From: Neisseria sp.
Lineage (GTDB): Bacteria; Pseudomonadota; Gammaproteobacteria; Burkholderiales; Neisseriaceae
Length of the DNA stretch: 42,247 nt
Direction: 5' to 3'
Assembly: GCF_030523955.1 (NCBI RefSeq)
Contig: NZ_JAUNHL010000022.1
Location: forward strand, 1-42,247
Below, in pieces: positions 1 to 8,501 of this stretch (position 1 is its first letter; each line of letters opens with the position of its first letter). Under the pieces are notes generated by a model, which saw only the letters and a list, made by a program, of their open reading frames with translations, had not been told where the DNA came from and made no database searches. Position numbers and translations under genes: made by a program.

Positions 1-71
1 AAATAGCCCTTCGCTTCCCAGTTGCGGTAATGTTTGGCTTCGATTTCGGCGGGGTGGTATTTGTTTAGCAT
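1..71 (-). CDS. valS: Valyl-tRNA synthetase, N-terminal fragment (partial)
   Basis: Reading leftwards from an ATG at 71, the first 23 codons give MLNKYHPAEIEAKHYRNWEA followed by KGYF, cut off by the window edge. The pattern of a short lead, the P-x-x-I-E segment and W-x-x-x-G-Y-F is the N-terminus typical of bacterial ValRS, a cytoplasmic class I synthetase that charges tRNA-Val. Only the start is visible, so none of the HIGH/KMSKS catalytic signatures can be checked. No good Shine-Dalgarno sequence precedes the ATG. A single uptake sequence lies upstream at 140-151. The identification rests on sequence recall of the N-terminus; it is good but based on few residues. Confidence 0.8.
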   Translation of the reverse strand, partial: MLNKYHPAEIEAKHYRNWEAKGY

Positions 72-139
72 GGTATCGGTTCGCAGATGCGCGTTTCAAG
101 ATATTAAATCGTCAGATTATAACGCAAAAAGCGTTTGTT

Positions 140-151
140 TTCAGACAGGCA
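140..151 (-). repeat. DNA uptake sequence (TG-wadDUS)
   Basis: Exact TTCAGACAGGCA, unpaired, upstream of valS. Such 12-mers are bound by the ComP minor pilin during natural transformation in Neisseria (family knowledge). Confidence 0.85.
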
Positions 152-248
152 TGGTTGTGCGAATGAAGAAAGCGGCCTCAAAACCGATAGAAAGTTTTTT
201 GGCCGCCGATAAAACGTATTGAGTAAAAACGAGGACGTTGATATGGGA

Positions 249-542
249 TTACGCTGATTTTTTTTGTTGGCTGTCGGACAGTAATTGTTCGTACAGCTCA
301 GGGTCGCGCTCTTTCAACAATGAAGCGACAGCGAGGTCGTTGGCATTGATAGCGCTTAAGTCCACTCGTTCAATATGGACAATGCGCAAAAGTTCGCGCA
401 CGGGTTTGGGCATATTGCGACCCGACTCGTAACGAGAACCTCCGGACTGGGTTACGCCCAGTTTGCTCCAGAATTCCATTTGATTTAAACCTAAGCTACG
501 ACGAATGTCCCTGATGTTTTCAATTTTTTCAAAATTTGCCAT
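249..542 (-). CDS. Small XRE-family helix-turn-helix regulator
   Basis: A 97-residue protein starting MANFEKIENI. Residues about 8-60 form a helix-turn-helix of the Cro/XRE type: an RDIRRSLGLNQMEFWSKLGV segment, then a TQSGGSRYESGR recognition region. The C-terminal third (residues 60-97) is helical and charged. The start at 542 is chosen over one 13 codons upstream because AAAGGAAA lies 7 bases before it. It is a stand-alone gene with no partner toxin or phage genes beside it. The extra Gly pair in the turn (TQSGGSRYE) is usual for a Neisseria/Betaproteobacteria subgroup of small regulators. The target is unknown; autoregulation is possible but no operator was identified. Confidence 0.75.
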   Translation of the reverse strand: MANFEKIENIRDIRRSLGLNQMEFWSKLGVTQSGGSRYESGRNMPKPVRELLRIVHIERVDLSAINANDLAVASLLKERDPELYEQLLSDSQQKKSA

Positions 543-581
543 GCAAAATTTCCTTTTATTTGGATGCCTGTCGCAAAACAA

Positions 582-981
582 TCAGTATGGGAATTGTTTG
601 TTATCTGATTGCTTGCTAAGTGCAGTATAAGTGTTTCTTTTGCAATTTCAAACGAAATTGATAAAAAAATATTATGCAGGGTAATAGTCAAAATAAATTA
701 TGTGTACAAAAAGAAACATATATAAAAATCATTGAGTTAGACTCTAAGCTCAAACAAGCTCCGTTAAAGATGTTGCCTTGATGAGCGGTAATGATAATGG
801 AATGACGGTTGCAGAGCGGGAAATTTTGGCTTCAACATCACGGAAACAGGTTTGGGAACTGCAAGATAGTCGGGCGGGGTTATGCAAACAGTGGAAAATT
901 GTTTTGTTGTTGTTTTGCGACTGAATAAAGCTGTGTATTTGGAAATTGTCAGATAAGGCAGAGTGCGCCGAGATGAGTTGA
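582..981. other. Gene-poor AT-rich stretch
   Basis: About 400 bases between the XRE regulator and the Correia-like element. Short open frames here lack ribosome sites and recognisable protein character. Base composition is visibly more A/T-rich than the flanking genes, especially 600-780. No RNA gene, promoter or uptake sequence was recognised. Confidence 0.5.
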
Positions 982-1081
982 TATAGCGGATTGACTTAAC
1001 TTTCGCGAAGGCTCGGCTGCGCCTTACCGTACTTGTCTGCGCCTTGCTGCCTTGTATCGAAGGTTAATTAAATCCGCTATA
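982..1081. repeat. Correia-like repeat element, copy 1
   Basis: A 100-base element with inverted ends TATAGCGGATT and AATCCGCTATA, flanked by extra TA bases as expected for insertion at TA. The interior carries, in reverse, the ACAAGGC and GGCGCAGACAAGTACGG-like tract that marks neisserial Correia elements (CREE), which are about 104-108 or 154-156 bases long. The termini differ from the classical TATAGTGGATT by one base (C for T). It lies between the XRE gene and map, about 50 bases beyond the map stop codon. Related copies are at 19941 and 38449. Confidence 0.75.
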
Positions 1082-1131
1082 TAGAGGCTTAAATTTAAGC
1101 CACTATAGAAAATGGTAGGAAATGCACAAGC

Positions 1132-1908
1132 TTAAGGCTTGCCGGTGGCCGGGCTGACGGTGAGAATTTCGTAGCCGGTTTCGGTAACCAACACTTCATG
1201 TTCCCATTGGGCGGAGAGTGAGCGGTCTTTGGTGACCACCGTCCAGCCGTCGGCGAGGATGCGCAGGTGGCGTTTGCCTTGGTTGATCATCGGCTCAACG
1301 GTAAAAATCATACCGGGTTTGAGTACCATGCCTTGGCCTTTTTTGCCGTAGTGCAGCACTTGCGGCTCTTCGTGGAAGCCTCTTCCGATACCGTGGCCGC
1401 AGAATTCCTGTACCACGGAATAGCCGGCATTTTCGGCTACCTGCTGGCAGGCGTGGCCGATGTCGCCCAGTGTGGCGCCGGGTTTTACGGCCTCGATGCC
1501 GGCCATCATGCTGGCGTGGGTAACGTCGATCAGGCGTTGCGCTTGCGGGCTGATGTTGCCCACCGCGAACATGCGGCTGGAATCGCCGTGGAAGCCGTCT
1601 TTTTTAATGGTGACGTCGATATTGAGGATGTCGCCGTTTTTCAGGGGCTTGTCGTCGGGAATGCCGTGACAGATGACGTGGTTGACCGAGGTACAGCAGG
1701 ACTTTGGATAGGGCGGGTTGCCGTAATTTAAGGGCGCGGGATAGCCGCCTTGTACGTTGATGTGGTAATCATGGATCAAACGGTCGATTTCGTTGGTGGT
1801 CACGCCGGGTTTGACGAATGACCCGATGTAATCCAAGGCTTCGGCGGCCAAGCGGCCGAGCTCGCGCATTTTTTCGATTTCTTCGGGTGTTTTGAGGATA
1901 ACGGCCAT
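1132..1908 (-). CDS. map: Methionine aminopeptidase, type I
   Basis: This 258-residue cytosolic enzyme removes the initiator methionine from new proteins. The five metal ligands of the pita-bread fold are present: D98 (in NIDVT), D109 (in HGDSS), H172 (in GHGIGR), E205 (in TVEPM) and E236 (in WEHE), with the substrate-contacting H81 in CHGIP. The length matches type Ia bacterial enzymes, which have no N-terminal zinc-finger extension. The ATG at 1908 is preferred over an upstream in-frame start because AAGGA lies 5 bases before it. It follows the lipoprotein gene on the same strand with a gap of 66 bases, so the two may be co-transcribed. Confidence 0.97.
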   Translation of the reverse strand: MAVILKTPEEIEKMRELGRLAAEALDYIGSFVKPGVTTNEIDRLIHDYHINVQGGYPAPLNYGNPPYPKSCCTSVNHVICHGIPDDKPLKNGDILNIDVTIKKDGFHGDSSRMFAVGNISPQAQRLIDVTHASMMAGIEAVKPGATLGDIGHACQQVAENAGYSVVQEFCGHGIGRGFHEEPQVLHYGKKGQGMVLKPGMIFTVEPMINQGKRHLRILADGWTVVTKDRSLSAQWEHEVLVTETGYEILTVSPATGKP

Positions 1909-1974
1909 GTGTGTGTCCTTAAAATAACGGCTCCGCCGGGATGTTGAGAGGCGGAGCAAATAGAGGTTAACGGT

Positions 1975-2442
1975 TTATTCGCATTGCAAAGTGGCTGCGG
2001 TGGTGTCGAACTCTTGGCTCATCGTTTTGCATGCCGCGCCGTCTGCCGCCGCTTCGCTGAGGGCGTTGCGGGTTTCTTGCAAGGTGGCTTTCATCGGCTC
2101 GGCGGTATCCGGCGGCAATTTGTCGTAACAGGCGCTCATGCGGTTGATGAAGGCTTCGCATTCGGCTGCCAGTTTGCCGCCGCTGCCTGCCGTTGCCGAA
2201 GCGGCTTGCGCAGCCGGTACGGCAGGGGTTTCAACGGTGGCGGGAAGGGAGGCGGGAGCCGGAGGTGCGGGTTCGGATGCGGCGGGTGCTTCGTTGGATT
2301 GGGTGGAGGTAATCCAAGCTTCGGAAGCGGCGGAAGCAGAAGCGGCACCGGAGGCTTGGCCGGCGGCAGGTTCCGATGCATTCTGTCCGCCGCAGGCGGT
2401 TAGGAGGGCAAGGGTGAGGGCGGTAAACAAAAGCTGTTTCAT
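1975..2442 (-). CDS. Lipoprotein with four-cysteine C-terminal domain
   Basis: A 155-residue protein with a short signal peptide and a lipobox LLTAC, so C17 would be lipidated after signal peptidase II cleavage. Residues 20-88 are low-complexity Ala/Pro/Ser, a flexible stalk. Residues 90-155 form a small domain with C95, C105, C138 and C154, enough for two disulfide bonds in the periplasm or at the surface. The domain pattern (AECEAFINRMSACYDKLP) resembles small cysteine-containing Neisseria domains of unknown function, possibly DUF5339, but I cannot confirm the family. It is upstream of map on the same strand. Function not known. Confidence 0.75.
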   Translation of the reverse strand: MKQLLFTALTLALLTACGGQNASEPAAGQASGAASASAASEAWITSTQSNEAPAASEPAPPAPASLPATVETPAVPAAQAASATAGSGGKLAAECEAFINRMSACYDKLPPDTAEPMKATLQETRNALSEAAADGAACKTMSQEFDTTAATLQCE

Positions 2443-2504
2443 GGATTTTTTACTCTCTGTTGATGCGCTGCTTATCGGCGGCCCGGTTAATCAGTAGGTA
2501 GGAA

Positions 2505-2594
2505 TGCTTGTCTGAAAAATCAATCCGCTGCGATTGCAGGCTTATTTTTAGGAATGCCTGTCTGAACAAACGGTAATGGTTTTTCAGACAGGCA
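2505..2594. terminator. Uptake-sequence cluster with inverted pair
   Basis: A near match (TGCTTGTCTGAA, 2505-2516) is followed by an exact TGCCTGTCTGAA (2555-2566) and its complement (2583-2594). The exact pair can form a 12-14 bp stem with a 16-base loop just beyond the trpC stop codon, a plausible transcription terminator for trpC. Confidence 0.6.
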
Positions 2595-2608
2595 TATAGA
2601 GCGAAGTC

Positions 2609-3391
2609 TTAAAACAATTGGCCGACTTCGGCGGCGATGTCATCGGCGCGCATAAAGGTTTCGCCGATCAGGAAAGTATGTACGCCGTGGCTGCGCATGA
2701 AGTCTATATCGGCTTTGTTGCGGATGCCGCTCTCGGCAATGGCGATTTTGCCTGCCAAGTAGGGCAGCAACTCAAGGGTTTGGTTGAGGTTGACTTCAAA
2801 AGTACGCAGGTTGCGGTTGTTGACGCCGCAAAGCGGGGTGGCAAGATTGGTGCATTTGGCCAGCTCGTTCTGGTCGTGCAATTCCAGCAAAACCGCCATG
2901 CCCAATTGATGGGCAAGGCTTTCGAAGCGTTCCAACTGTTCGGCTTCCAGCGCGGCGGCGATCAGCAAAATCGCGTCGGCGCCCCAAGCGCGTGCCTGAT
3001 AAATTTGGTAGTCGTCGATGATGAAGTCTTTGCGCAATACCGGCAGCGATACTGCGGCGCGTGCTTGTTGCAGGTATTCGGGCGAGCCTTGGAAATATTG
3101 CTCGTCGGTGAGTACCGATAAACAGGCCGCGCCGCCGCGTTCGTAATCAGCGGCGTGGGCGGCGGGTTGGAAATCAGGGCGGATCAGCCCTTTGCTGGGG
3201 CTGGCTTTTTTGATTTCGGCAATAATGGCGGGCAATCCGGCGGCGTGTTTGGCGCGGATGGCGCCGGTAAAGTCGCGCACCGGTGCGGCGGCTTGGGCGC
3301 GGCGTTGGATTTCTTCCAAGGAGACGGCGCCTTTGGCGGCGGCTACTTCTTCGGCTTTGGTGGCCAGAATGCGTTCGAGGATGTCGGTCAT
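2609..3391 (-). CDS. trpC: Indole-3-glycerol-phosphate synthase
   Basis: A 260-residue TIM-barrel enzyme of tryptophan synthesis that closes the indole ring of carboxyphenylamino-deoxyribulose phosphate. Visible motifs are [12 protein letters not shown] (residues 57-68, with the catalytic glutamate and lysine), LRKDFI, the GVNNRNL segment and LIGETFM at the phosphate-binding end. It is monofunctional, without a fused TrpF domain. The start at 3391 (MTDILERIL) is chosen because it matches the family N-terminus; AGAGAA precedes it. No other trp gene is adjacent, consistent with the scattered trp genes of Neisseria. Confidence 0.97.
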   Translation of the reverse strand: MTDILERILATKAEEVAAAKGAVSLEEIQRRAQAAAPVRDFTGAIRAKHAAGLPAIIAEIKKASPSKGLIRPDFQPAAHAADYERGGAACLSVLTDEQYFQGSPEYLQQARAAVSLPVLRKDFIIDDYQIYQARAWGADAILLIAAALEAEQLERFESLAHQLGMAVLLELHDQNELAKCTNLATPLCGVNNRNLRTFEVNLNQTLELLPYLAGKIAIAESGIRNKADIDFMRSHGVHTFLIGETFMRADDIAAEVGQLF

Positions 3392-3425
3392 GGTGTTCTC
3401 TGATAGATGAAGCATGGCAGGCAAA

Positions 3426-3437
3426 TGCCTGTCTGAA
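3426..3437 (+). repeat. DNA uptake sequence (TG-wadDUS)
   Basis: Exact TGCCTGTCTGAA, single copy, just upstream of trpC. The remaining bases to 3589 show no gene. Confidence 0.85.
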
Positions 3438-3589
3438 AAATATAGTGAAATAACTTTATTTCTGCGTACTGTCCGTGGCTTTCCGCTGGGCGTTGTGCTT
3501 AAATTTCAGCAGCTACCCATATTTAAATGCCTGCAATCTTAACGGAAAAACGGCTGCTTGTGTTTGAAAACGCGGGTAAACCGGCACAA

Positions 3590-4552
3590 TCAGCGCTTTT
3601 GCTGCCAATCGAAAAACGATAAAACGGCCAGCGGCATCCAGCGCAGGTGGCCTCGGCCATGGCCGGATACGAAGCCGACATGGCCGCCGTTTGCCGGTTG
3701 CAGCAGGTAAACCGAATCGGACACTTCGTGCTCCTGCGGCAGAAAGCGGCCGGGCAGGAAGGGATCGTTTTGCGCGTTCAACAGCAGGGTGGGCGTGGCG
3801 ATGTCGGGCAGCCAAGGTTTGGCGGCGGCGCGTTGGTAATAATCGTCTTTATCGGCAAAACCGTTTAAGGGCGCGGTGTAGGCGTTGTCGAAATCGGCCA
3901 GCGAGCGGATGTGCAGGCCGGGTTGATGCGGGACTTTGGGCATTAGGGTGCTGAGGAAGTAGCGGGTATAAAGCAGGCGCGGCAGGCCGTGCTCCAGCGT
4001 GCGGCCTGCGGCCGGCAAATCAAGCGGGGCGGAAACGGCGGCGGCGGCGTGCAGAGGCGTGCTTTGCCGCAAGCGGCCTTGTTCGCCCAGATATTTGGCC
4101 AATACGTTGCCGCCCAGCGAAACGCCGACCGCATAAATCCGCCGGTAACGGCCGGCGAGCAGCGAGAGCATGTGCGCGACTTCGGGCGTATCACCGCTGT
4201 GGTACATTTTTTGCGCGGGTACGCCGCCGCAGCTGCGGAAATGGGCGACCACGCCGTGCCAGCCGCGCGCCGCCACTTCTTGCATCAGTGCCACCGCATA
4301 ATGGCTGCCGCTGCCGCCCTCTAGCCCGTGAAACAACACGACTAACGGCGCATCGGCATCATCGGCGTCGATAAAATCGTAAGCCGCCCGTTCGTGGCCG
4401 CTGCTATCGGGCAGCAGTTCGCGCCGGTAAGCCGGCGGCGGGCTTTGCAGCAGCTTGGCATATAGGGTTTGCAGATTGCCGCCGGCCAGCCACAGCGGGC
4501 TGTGCAACGGCGGCAATTGGCGCAGGAAAGCGGCGGAATCGGGAGCGGCCAT
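3590..4552 (-). CDS. YheT-family alpha/beta-fold hydrolase
   Basis: A 320-residue cytoplasmic hydrolase of the UPF0017/YheT family. The catalytic triad is visible: nucleophile S145 in GVSLGGN, D263 in NAQNDPF and H291 in NGGHVGF. The oxyanion HG is at 75-76, and the family N-terminal motif (P-L-W-L-A-G-G-N-L-Q-T) is at 19-29. Members act on esters of uncertain physiological identity; E. coli YheT is related. No clear ribosome site precedes the ATG. The gene lies 35 bases beyond the NRAMP-like gene on the same strand, so read-through from that gene is possible. The family call is firm; the substrate is not known. Confidence 0.88.
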   Translation of the reverse strand: MAAPDSAAFLRQLPPLHSPLWLAGGNLQTLYAKLLQSPPPAYRRELLPDSSGHERAAYDFIDADDADAPLVVLFHGLEGGSGSHYAVALMQEVAARGWHGVVAHFRSCGGVPAQKMYHSGDTPEVAHMLSLLAGRYRRIYAVGVSLGGNVLAKYLGEQGRLRQSTPLHAAAAVSAPLDLPAAGRTLEHGLPRLLYTRYFLSTLMPKVPHQPGLHIRSLADFDNAYTAPLNGFADKDDYYQRAAAKPWLPDIATPTLLLNAQNDPFLPGRFLPQEHEVSDSVYLLQPANGGHVGFVSGHGRGHLRWMPLAVLSFFDWQQKR

Positions 4553-4587
4553 CGGTTTTGCTGTTTAAAAGTAATTAAGGGCTTATT

Positions 4588-5778
4588 TTACCCCATCAGC
4601 GTGCCGATGTATTTCACTAATGTGATGCCGCTCAACACCGCCATGGCGATCACCACCAGCGCGCCGCAAACCGTCATCCACACCGGATGGCGGTAGTTGC
4701 CGACGATGTCGGAACGGTAGGCGGCCAACAGGATCAGGCCGAGCGAAACCGGCAGGATCAGGCCGTTGAGCGTGCCGACCAACACCAACACTTGCGCCGG
4801 CCGGCCGATGGTGGCCAGTATCAGGGTGGAGATAACGATGAAGGCGATAATCACCTTGTTACGGTGGCGTTCGATGGCCGGATGGAAACCGGCGATAAAC
4901 GATACCGAAGTGTAAGCCGCGCCGATTACCGAAGTAATCGAAGCCGCCCAAATCACGATGCCGAACAGCAGCAGGCCGACGTTGCCGGCAACGTGTTGGA
5001 AAGGAGTAGACGCCGGGTTTTTCGGGTCAAGCGCCACCCCTTGCGACACCACGCCCAATACCGCCAAAAACAACACCATCCGCATCACCGAGGCGACCAG
5101 AATGGCGGTAATCGAACTGCGGCTCACCTCCGGCAGCGCTTGCTCGCCTTTGATGCCGGCATCGAGCAGACGGTGGGCGCCGGCGAAGGTAATGTAGCCG
5201 CCGACCGTACCGCCTACCAAGGTCACGATGGCCATGGCGTCCAGCTTTTCCGGTACGAAAGTGCGCGCCACGGCTTCGCCCAGCGGCGGGCTGGCTTTGA
5301 AGGCGACGTAAACGGTTAAGGCAATCATCACGAAACCCATGAGCTGGGCGAACTTATCCATCGCCCGGCCGGCCTCCTTAAACAGGAAAATGCCGATGGC
5401 AACGGCTCCCGAGAGTAACGCGCCGGTTTCCGGCGTGATGCCCATCAGCAGATTGAGGCCGAGGCCGGCGCCGCCGACGTTGCCGATATTGAAAGCCAAA
5501 CCGCCGATAACGATTAAAAACGCCAGCAGATAACCGGCGCCGGGCAGCACGCGGTTGGCAATGTCTTGCGCACGCTTTTCGGAAACGGCGATGATGCGCC
5601 AGATATTGAGCTGCGCGCCGATGTCCAGCAAGATGGACACCAATATCACGAAGCCGAAGCTGGCCAGCAGGCTTTCGGTAAAGGTGGCGGTTTGGGTGAG
5701 AAAGCCCGGGCCGATGGCGGATGTGGCCATCAGGAAGGCTGCGCCGAGCAAAACATTGCGGCGGTTGGGTGCAGACAT
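4588..5778 (-). CDS. NRAMP-family transporter lacking canonical metal-site motifs (YcsG-like)
   Basis: A 396-residue protein with about 11 membrane segments and NRAMP-superfamily architecture. The first segment carries SAIGPGF (G23-F26) where metal-transporting MntH/DMT1 proteins have DPGN. The sixth-segment region reads GGTVGGYITF without the M-P-H motif. The residues that normally bind the metal ion are therefore missing. In Bacillus subtilis the related ycsG sits in the pxp/kip operon, and here the gene also follows pxpA on the same strand. This suggests a role with 5-oxoproline or amino-acid metabolism (inference). AAAGGAG lies 6 bases before the start. A pair of uptake sequences separates it from pxpA, so it may have its own promoter. 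Confidence 0.8.
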   Translation of the reverse strand: MSAPNRRNVLLGAAFLMATSAIGPGFLTQTATFTESLLASFGFVILVSILLDIGAQLNIWRIIAVSEKRAQDIANRVLPGAGYLLAFLIVIGGLAFNIGNVGGAGLGLNLLMGITPETGALLSGAVAIGIFLFKEAGRAMDKFAQLMGFVMIALTVYVAFKASPPLGEAVARTFVPEKLDAMAIVTLVGGTVGGYITFAGAHRLLDAGIKGEQALPEVSRSSITAILVASVMRMVLFLAVLGVVSQGVALDPKNPASTPFQHVAGNVGLLLFGIVIWAASITSVIGAAYTSVSFIAGFHPAIERHRNKVIIAFIVISTLILATIGRPAQVLVLVGTLNGLILPVSLGLILLAAYRSDIVGNYRHPVWMTVCGALVVIAMAVLSGITLVKYIGTLMG

Positions 5779-5876
5779 GGAATTCTCCTTTGTTTTTGTT
5801 ATCGTTAATCAACTTAAAAAGTTGGGTGCCAAACTTAAGCTTGCGCCGAATATCTTGAATTTCAGCAATACTTAAG

Positions 5877-5899
5877 ATACTCGGATCAAGCCCGAGTAT
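5877..5899. repeat. Dispersed CTCGGG palindrome, copy 1
   Basis: ATACTCGG, a 7-base loop, then CCGAGTAT, followed by GACGG. The same core occurs twice in inverted orientation at 9423-9493 and in degenerate form at 17301-17327. Confidence 0.6.
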
Positions 5900-5944
5900 G
5901 ACGGAACGGTTACGAAGCAAGCGGTTTAACTGCGGTGGTATTTT

Positions 5945-5994
5945 TTCAGACAGGCATAGATAGCTTGTTTATCGGCACGGTATGCCTGTCTGAA
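5945..5994. terminator. Inverted uptake-sequence pair downstream of pxpA
   Basis: TTCAGACAGGCA (5945-5956) and TGCCTGTCTGAA (5983-5994) are separated by 26 bases and can form a 12 bp stem. It lies beyond the pxpA stop and before the NRAMP-like gene, and may terminate or attenuate the pxp transcript. Confidence 0.5.
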
Positions 5995-6041
5995 AAGGTT
6001 TTTGCGGTTGGTAAATTAAATAAGAAACAAAAGCGCCCCTT

Positions 6042-6788
6042 TCAAACCGGCTCGCCTGCGGCCACCGTGATGCCGGCTTGCGCCAGCGCGCGGCGGATGG
6101 TATCGGCAAACGTCAGCGCGTGTTCGCCGTCGCCGTGCAGGCAGATGCTGTCGGCCTGTACCGCAACGCGGCTGCCGTCTACGGAGGTAACGCTGCCTTC
6201 GGTTACCATTTGCAAGACCTGGGCAACCGATTCTTCATCGCTTTCCACTTGTGCATCGGGGCGGCTGCGCGGCACCAGCGAGCCGTCGGGCAGGTAGCGG
6301 CGGTCGGCGAAGACTTCGGAGATAACTCCTAGGCCGGCGGCACGGCCGGCTTTTAGCAGCAGGCTGCCGGAGAGCGCCATCAGTTTCAGACAGGGGTCGA
6401 ACTGTTTAACCGTTTCGGCAACGGTTCGGGCCAGATCGGCATCTTGCGCCGCTTGGTTGTAGAGCGCGCCGTGCGGCTTTACATAGTGCATGCGCAAGCC
6501 TTCGGCTTCGGCCATCGCTTGCAACGCGCCGAGTTGGTAGCGCAAATAGGCGCGCAAATCGTTTTCAGACAGGCTTAGAGCGCGGCGGCCGAAGTTTTCG
6601 CGGTCGGGATAGCCCGGATGGGCGCCGATGCGCACGCCGTATTGCTTGGCCCAACGCAGGGCGGCGGCCATTTCGGCGGCGTTGCCGGCGTGCAGGCCGC
6701 AGCAGATGTTGGCGGACGACACCCGCTGCATCAGGGCTTCGTCCAACCCGCAGCCTTCTGCTAAATCGGCATTCAAATCAATCTGCAT
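6042..6788 (-). CDS. pxpA: 5-oxoprolinase subunit A (LamB/YcsF family)
   Basis: A 248-residue cytoplasmic protein of the LamB/YcsF family. With PxpB and PxpC it forms the ATP-dependent enzyme that opens 5-oxoproline (pyroglutamate) to glutamate. Family motifs are DLNADLAEG at the N-terminus, [10 protein letters not shown] and [15 protein letters not shown], and the length is typical. The ATG at 6788 is chosen; a TTG two codons upstream is possible. AAGGA lies 9 bases before the ATG, inside the end of pxpC, and the two genes overlap by 11 bases, so translation is coupled. Degenerate uptake-like sequences are embedded at about 6392 and 6562. Confidence 0.95.
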   Translation of the reverse strand: MQIDLNADLAEGCGLDEALMQRVSSANICCGLHAGNAAEMAAALRWAKQYGVRIGAHPGYPDRENFGRRALSLSENDLRAYLRYQLGALQAMAEAEGLRMHYVKPHGALYNQAAQDADLARTVAETVKQFDPCLKLMALSGSLLLKAGRAAGLGVISEVFADRRYLPDGSLVPRSRPDAQVESDEESVAQVLQMVTEGSVTSVDGSRVAVQADSICLHGDGEHALTFADTIRRALAQAGITVAAGEPV

Positions 6789-7707
6789 CTTCAACTATCC
6801 TTCTGATTTGGTTTAAATAAATCTGGTTTCTCTGTTGCAGCCGCCTGGCTTCGGCCACGGAAACGGTTTCGAAATAAACCGTACTGCCGAAACGGGTTTG
6901 CGCCAGATGGCCCAGATCGGCGGCGGCGACACAGGCGATTTTCGGATAACCGCCGGTGGTTTGCGCATCGGCCATCAGGATAATCGGCTGCCCGCCCGGC
7001 GGTACTTGTACGGTGCCGGCGCACACGGCGTGCGACAGCATTTCCAGCGGCTGTTGTAAAGGTAGTTCGGCGCCGTCGAAGCGGTAGCCCATTCGGTTGC
7101 TGTCGCTGCGCAAGAGCCAGCCGTTTTCAACCAGCCCACTATGCGCCGCTTCGCTGAAGGCGGTGTATTCGGCGGCGGGCAGCAGGCGGATGCGCGGCGG
7201 CCGCGCGGGCGGAGCGATGCCGATGCGTTTGGCTTGTGTTTTACCGTCCAGCAAGCGGAGCCGGTCGCCGGCTTGCAGGCTGCGTCCTTGAAAGCCGCCG
7301 AACGCGGCTTTCAAATCGGTGCTGCGCGAACCGAGTATTTCGGCTACGTCAAAGCCGCCGGATACGCACAAATAGCCGTACATGCCCTGTACGGCGCGGA
7401 CAAGCCGCAAGGTCTGGCCGCGGCGGGCGCTGTAGCGCCAGTAGGAATGTACCGGCAGCCCGTCTAAAAAAGCTTGGTAAAACGCGCCGGTGAGGCAGAA
7501 AACGGTGTCGCGCGAAAAGGAAACGCTCAGGCTGCCGAGTGCGATTTCCAGCGCGGCGGCGTGTTCGTCGTTGCCCAGCAGTAAGTTGCCGGCCTTCAGG
7601 GCGAGTACATCCATCGCGCCGGCGTGGCCGATGCCCAGATGGCGGTAGCCGTAGCGGCCGCTATCCTGAATATGGACAGGCGCACGGATTTCGTTGACGG
7701 TCATCAT
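6778..7707 (-). CDS. pxpC: 5-oxoprolinase subunit C (KipA/biotin-dependent carboxyltransferase family)
   Basis: A 309-residue protein of the KipA/PxpC family, the carboxyltransferase-like partner in the PxpABC 5-oxoprolinase. Recognisable are [20 protein letters not shown] near the N-terminus, [18 protein letters not shown] and the C-terminal [14 protein letters not shown] motif. Its ATG overlaps the TGA of pxpB (TATGATG at 7703-7708), the usual tight coupling of the two Kip homologues. The length is normal and no frame disruption is seen. Confidence 0.94.
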   Translation of the reverse strand: MMTVNEIRAPVHIQDSGRYGYRHLGIGHAGAMDVLALKAGNLLLGNDEHAAALEIALGSLSVSFSRDTVFCLTGAFYQAFLDGLPVHSYWRYSARRGQTLRLVRAVQGMYGYLCVSGGFDVAEILGSRSTDLKAAFGGFQGRSLQAGDRLRLLDGKTQAKRIGIAPPARPPRIRLLPAAEYTAFSEAAHSGLVENGWLLRSDSNRMGYRFDGAELPLQQPLEMLSHAVCAGTVQVPPGGQPIILMADAQTTGGYPKIACVAAADLGHLAQTRFGSTVYFETVSVAEARRLQQRNQIYLNQIRRIVEDAD

Positions 7708-8354
7708 AGGATAATCCTTTCGGCGACAAACCGGACGGTATCACCGGCGGATAATAGCGTGGGCGGCGAAATGCCTGTCTGAAACAGGGCAGCTTCGGTG
7801 CGGCCAATAATCTGCCAGCCGCCGGGCGAGGCAAACGGGTAAACGCCGGTTTGGCTGCCGCCGATGCCGACCGAACCGGCGGGTACTTGGGTACGCGGTA
7901 CGGCGCGGCGCGGTGTGTGCAGCGAATCGGGCAGGCCGCCGAGATAGGGAAAGCCGGGCTGGAAACCCATCATGAACACGGTATAGAGCGGTGCGGTATG
8001 TTGTTTGACGATTTCGGCGGGTGTGCGGCGGTGAAAGGCGGCCACTTCGGCCAAGTCTTCGCCGAAATCGCCGCCGTACACCACGGCGATTTCCTGCAAA
8101 CGGCCTTGGTGTGCGCCCGGGCGGATGCGCGGCCACCAGCGCTTCATTTTGCCGGCCAGTTCGTCCAAATCGGTTTCATAACCGGTGAATACGGTCAGAT
8201 TATTCATGCCCACCACCGCTTCGCTAACGCCCGGCCACTCGCGCACAACATCGGCAAAAGCCCACAGCTTGCGCTGTTTTTCCAGCGAGGCGGGCGGCGG
8301 AAGGGTGCAGATCAAGGCGGTTTCGTTGAGCAGGGCAAAGGTGGGTGCGGGCAT
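7704..8354 (-). CDS. pxpB: 5-oxoprolinase subunit B (KipI family)
   Basis: A 216-residue protein of the KipI/PxpB family, the first gene of the pxpBCA set. Motifs include VVYGGDFGEDLAEVA, FMMGFQPGFPYLGGLP and a C-terminal SPGGWQIIGRT, with a cyclophilin-like fold expected. B. subtilis KipI also inhibits the sporulation kinase KinA, but in this context the metabolic role is the better reading. An exact uptake sequence is embedded in the coding region at 7772-7783. It is divergent from the MetF-like gene, and the 147-base gap between them should hold both promoters. Confidence 0.94.
   Translation of the reverse strand: MPAPTFALLNETALICTLPPPASLEKQRKLWAFADVVREWPGVSEAVVGMNNLTVFTGYETDLDELAGKMKRWWPRIRPGAHQGRLQEIAVVYGGDFGEDLAEVAAFHRRTPAEIVKQHTAPLYTVFMMGFQPGFPYLGGLPDSLHTPRRAVPRTQVPAGSVGIGGSQTGVYPFASPGGWQIIGRTEAALFQTGISPPTLLSAGDTVRFVAERIIL
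7772..7783 (+). repeat. Intragenic DNA uptake sequence
   Basis: Exact TGCCTGTCTGAA within the pxpB coding sequence. Most copies in the window are intergenic. Confidence 0.85.
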
Positions 8355-8501
8355 GGTGGTTTCCGGCGGCTGGAGCGTGGTTTGCGGGAGGGGCGATGTT
8401 GCATCTTAATTGCTTTGCAAGTGCTGGAATATCCCCTAAACTGCAGTGAGTATTGACGAACTTTGGATGTCCGACAATCATTTTCAGGGGTTTAGAGAAG
8501 T

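Noticed and set aside
491-691. Small open frame overlapping and upstream of the XRE gene
   Set aside because: No ribosome site, no protein-like composition, and it overlaps the start of the better-supported regulator.
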